In this document: positions 57,616 through 60,706 of the stretch, in pieces | Numbering within the stretch: position 1 is the stretch's first letter | Layout: every line of letters begins with the position of its first letter | Source: Methylococcaceae bacterium | Lineage (GTDB): Bacteria; Pseudomonadota; Gammaproteobacteria; Methylococcales; Methylomonadaceae | Direction: 5' to 3' | Assembly (NCBI GenBank): GCA_947505105.1 | Contig: CANNKG010000007.1 | Span: 1 to 60,706 of the forward strand | Length of the DNA: 60,706 bases | Position numbers and translations under genes: made by a program | The notes under the pieces: model-generated | Database searches by the model: none | Seen by the model: the letters and a program-made list of their open reading frames with translations, nothing else | Told to the model about the DNA's origin: nothing

Positions 57616-58638
57616 TCAATCGGAGAATTCCTGACGAATAGTTAATATATCTGGAATCAACTTAACAAATAATTGATACAGATGTGGATCAAATGCAATC
57701 CCAACTTGACTCTGCATGTACGCTAATGCCGCATCTACTGTCCAGGCTGACTTGTACGGTCGAGTGCTGGTTAGCGCATCAAATACATCCGTGATGGCGA
57801 CAATACGGCCCGCAAGAGGAATATCTTCACCGTTCAGTTGAGCCGGATAGCCGCTCCCATCCCATTTTTCATGATGGGTCAGGGCGATGACGCGAGCCAT
57901 TTGTAACAGTTCCGAGGGATGTTCCCCGATGATTTTTGCCCCGATGTTGGGGTGAGTTTTCATAATCAGCATTTCTTCAGGTTCTAATGGCCCGGGTTTG
58001 GTCAGGATGTAATCAGGGATACCGATTTTGCCAATGTCATGCAACGGTGAGGCATTTAGCAGTAGTTGCGCGTGCGATTCAGTAACGCCCGCTGCTAATG
58101 CTAACAGATAGGTAATTTTGCTCACACGAATGACATGCATACCGGTTTCATTATCTCGATATTCGGCTGCCCGACCCAGTCGACGCAGGATTTCGATACG
58201 CGTATCATTCAACTCAGCCGTACGCTCCCGGACCAGATTTTCTAGGGCAAGGTTTTGATGGATGCGCTCAAGATGCATCTGAACCCGCAATAAAACGATG
58301 GCGGAATGGCAGGGTTTATGTAAGTAATCGGCTGCGCCGAGTTCTAAGCCCTTGGCTTCATTATGCACATCACCCAAGGCGGTGACAAAAATAACCGGAA
58401 TATCACGCGTCATAATATTGGCTTTTAGATGCTGACAAACTTCAAAGCCGTCCATATCGGGCATCATTACGTCCAGCAGAATCAAATCCACTTTTTGTTT
58501 CTGTACGAGTTCCAGAGCCTCTAAGCCGTTCGTGGCAAAAACAACGCGATACTTGTCACGCAAGATGCCTGAAAGGGTGATGATATTCTCCGGAATATCA
58601 TCAACGACCAAAATGGTTGCAATATCTAAATCTCGCAT
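57616..58638 (-). CDS. REC-HD-GYP response regulator (RpfG-like)
   Basis: The 340-residue protein joins a receiver domain (ILVVDDIPENI, LILLDVMMPDMDGFEV, HKPC) to an HD-GYP phosphodiesterase domain (about residues 150-330) with the motifs HDIGKIGIPD and HHEKWDGSGYP intact. HD-GYP enzymes degrade c-di-GMP. The ATG at 58638 lies 17 nt after the stop of the hybrid kinase; an ATG at 58665 would overlap that gene by 11 nt. Either way the two are co-transcribed, and the kinase, which has its own receivers and HPt, is the probable activator. Confidence 0.93.
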   Translation of the reverse strand: MRDLDIATILVVDDIPENIITLSGILRDKYRVVFATNGLEALELVQKQKVDLILLDVMMPDMDGFEVCQHLKANIMTRDIPVIFVTALGDVHNEAKGLELGAADYLHKPCHSAIVLLRVQMHLERIHQNLALENLVRERTAELNDTRIEILRRLGRAAEYRDNETGMHVIRVSKITYLLALAAGVTESHAQLLLNASPLHDIGKIGIPDYILTKPGPLEPEEMLIMKTHPNIGAKIIGEHPSELLQMARVIALTHHEKWDGSGYPAQLNGEDIPLAGRIVAITDVFDALTSTRPYKSAWTVDAALAYMQSQVGIAFDPHLYQLFVKLIPDILTIRQEFSD

Positions 58639-58654
58639 AATCGTCTCTATGGGG

Positions 58655-60706
58655 TTACCCCTCATTATTTTTCTTCAGTTGTCTGATTAAAATTTCTAGT
58701 TCAGTCAGTGCGATTTTGAAATCAAATTGTTCAATGGCATGTTCAATATTAGTCCAAGTTGTTCCTACTGTGCTGTTAGTTAGATTTTTTGTGATGGCGC
58801 TCGCAAAGTCAATCGCTTCCGTGTCATGTTGTTGCAACATCTCGGCGAGTTGTTCGAGTTGGGTCAGTGAAATAATTGCATTGCCCGCATCGGCGTTTGA
58901 TGCTTCAATGATTTGATCGAGTCCTGACAGACCATCAATCACAAAGCGCAGATGGTTTGCGACCTCGAAGAACAATTCCTGGCTTCGAGTTTGGTCCTGG
59001 TGATCAATACTCTGCAACAGCGCATTAGTCGATTCGATGAGATCGGAGGCGCCAAATGTTTGAGCGACCCCTTTCATCGAATGCGTCAGGCGTTTAAGGG
59101 TTGTCCAGTCGTTGAGGGCATAGGCTTCGGTAAACTGCTTTTCAAAATTGTGTCCCTGGTTATCGTTAAACATCTTGAGTAATCGCAACAATAGCGGCAG
59201 GCGTCCGCCCACATTTGCCAGACCAATAGCGGTATCAATGCCTTGGAATTGAGGAGCATCGCAGGATTCCGACTGTCGAGCTTTAGACGGTAATGGTTGT
59301 TGCTCAACAACGCTGTTCGGAAAACAATAGAACATTTGTTGGTAAAGTTCCGCCATTCGAATGGGTTTAGCGCAGTGCGCATTCATGCCAACCGCAAAGC
59401 AGCGTTCTACCTCTTCCCCTAAGGCATTTGCAGTGAGTGCGATAATCGGCAAGGTTTCAGCGTTATACCTTTCGCGGAGTTTCTGGGTGGCTTCGTAGCC
59501 ATCCATTAGCGGCATTTGGCAATCCATTAAAACCAGATCCGGTCGTTTCTCGGCAATACTGTCTAATGCTTCAAGACCATTACATGACAAGCGAACCTGT
59601 AAGCCAACCGAAGCCAATAACGCCATAATAACTTCTTGATTGACGTCGATATCTTCAACCAACAGGATATCGAGCTGAGTAAAACGTGACCATTCCATTT
59701 GAGTTGTCTGGCGTCGATTTGTCTGGCTAGATTCGTTGAGGCTTAGACCAAGGCTTTGGGCCAATGCTTGATAAACGTAACGCCTATCGATGGGTTTAGT
59801 GAGCAAGCCATCAATTTCATGATTGTGGGTGTGTAATTCTTGTTGACTATACGGAGTAAACAGAAACATCAGTGGACTTGTGAGTCCCTTCGTTGAAAAT
59901 GCCGCATGCAAGCGCTTGATCGTTTCAAGACCCTCAAGATCCGGCATGTGCCAATCGACAAAACACGCCAGATACTCAGGAGCAACGGCGTTATCGACCA
60001 AATCCAGTGCCGACAGTGCATTTGGGACTCCATCCAGATGTAAACCAAGTTGTTCCATGATGCGTTTCATACAGTTCAGTGAAATAGAACAATCATCAAC
60101 GATCATGACCGAATGATGCGCTTGTTTAGCCAATGCTTCTGTCAAGGACTCGAATACTAAACTACGCTCTTTTCCTGAGGTTTGAAGCTTTACGGTAAAA
60201 TGAAAAGTGCTGCCGGAACCCAGTTTACTTTCAGCCCAGATCTCCCCACGCATTAATTCAACTAAACGACGAGAAATCGCAAGTCCAAGGCCTGTTCCAC
60301 CAAAACGGCGTGTGGTCGAAGTATCCGCTTGCATAAATGGCTGAAATAATCCGGCCATTTGCTCATCCGATATCCCGATACCCTGATCACGCACTGAAAA
60401 ATGTAGTTTGATTTCGCCGAGTTCAAGACGTACTGTCTTAACTGAAACGACGACGTTGCCACCCGTCGAAAATTTCAGGGCATTACTGACCAAATTGCTT
60501 AGGACTTGTCCGAGGCGTAATGGGTCACCCAGCAGCAATTGCTGATCATCGTCGAGATCATATAGTTTCTCAGATAAATAATATCCTGCCCGAGTTTGAA
60601 TGAATCACACGGCAACCGCAAAATCTCTGCGCAATTTATCCATAACGCAAAGAATTTTACTGGCATCTTGCATGTAAGTTTCAAAAGTTGTGACGACTGA
60701 ATCGTA
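58655..60706 (-). pseudogene. Hybrid histidine kinase, truncated at the window edge, with in-frame TGA
   Basis: From the window edge a frame reads DSVVTTFETYMQDASKILCV and on to RRDFAVAV, then meets TGA (60605-60607), then resumes in the same frame as FIQTRAGYYLSEKLYDLDDD into the kinase. The recognisable part is the HATPase ([33 protein letters not shown]), two receivers (CFVDWHMPDLEG; LMDCQMPLMDGYEA) and an HPt domain (THSMKGVAQTFGA). No HisKA domain is visible upstream of the ATPase within the window. The TTG at 60538 is not a believable start. It may be a kinase damaged by a deletion or nonsense change, or two gene ends abutting; the missing left-hand sequence decides. Confidence 0.7.

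Noticed and set aside
60600-60610. Selenocysteine at the in-frame TGA of the edge kinase
   Set aside because: No SECIS-like hairpin is evident and histidine kinases have no known selenocysteine at this place.

Overview
The window looks like chromosomal DNA of a gammaproteobacterium, most likely a type I methanotroph or methylotroph (order Methylococcales). This is inferred from the gene set: ribulose-monophosphate-style sugar phosphate enzymes (transaldolase, class II fructose-bisphosphate aldolase, gnd-zwf-pgl), a phosphoketolase plus acetate kinase pair, a fused ThiS-ThiG, CopA/CopB, and a large set of c-di-GMP and chemotaxis genes. No methane or methanol oxidation gene lies inside the window, so the assignment is not proven.

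Layout. 0.2-4.4 kb (+): a 421-residue protein built from 17 copies of a [TS]GVxKYL repeat, then transaldolase and FBP aldolase closed by a clear terminator, then a small HEAT/LRV-like repeat protein. 4.5-11.5 kb (+): rapA, copA-copB (overlapping GTGA junction) and an RhlE-type helicase. 11.6-15.9 kb: a 39-residue membrane peptide (-), then gnd, zwf and pgl (+). 15.9-17.3 kb: two genes that look like integron cassettes, a HARE-HTH/GIY-YIG protein and a membrane-anchored acyl-carrier-like protein, separated by a 60-bp attC-like site. 17.3-20.2 kb: a HerA-like ATPase and a Nudix hydrolase (-), then a multi-pass membrane protein (+). 20.3-26.3 kb (-): a two-partner secretion operon, TpsA-TpsB plus a TPR-CHAT protein. 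26.9-30.9 kb: a chemoreceptor and a DUF4114-like secreted protein, then decayed-looking sequence. 30.9-33.8 kb (-): trmB, thiSG and DAHP synthase. 34.1-41.6 kb (+): deaD, a membrane PilZ protein, xfp and ackA. 41.7-60.7 kb (-): a 19-kb block of sensory genes.

The sensory block holds a PAS/Cache chemoreceptor broken by a frameshift, a CHASE8 hybrid histidine kinase broken by one in-frame TAA, two YfiR-family periplasmic proteins, three TonB-dependent receptors, a REC-PAS-GGDEF-EAL protein, a REC-HD-GYP protein, and a second hybrid kinase with an in-frame TGA at the window edge. YfiR proteins are known partners of the CHASE8 cyclase YfiN, so the arrangement suggests an outer-membrane receptor to YfiR to CHASE8-kinase to c-di-GMP relay. 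The PilZ protein at 36.7 kb is a possible effector.

The most novel items are the KYL-repeat protein next to central carbon genes, the TonB receptor/YfiR/CHASE8-kinase module with its lesions, the cassette pair with its attC-like site, and the TpsA-TpsB-CHAT operon. Several dispersed palindromic repeats lie between genes. Identifications rest on reading translated sequence by eye; no database search was run.
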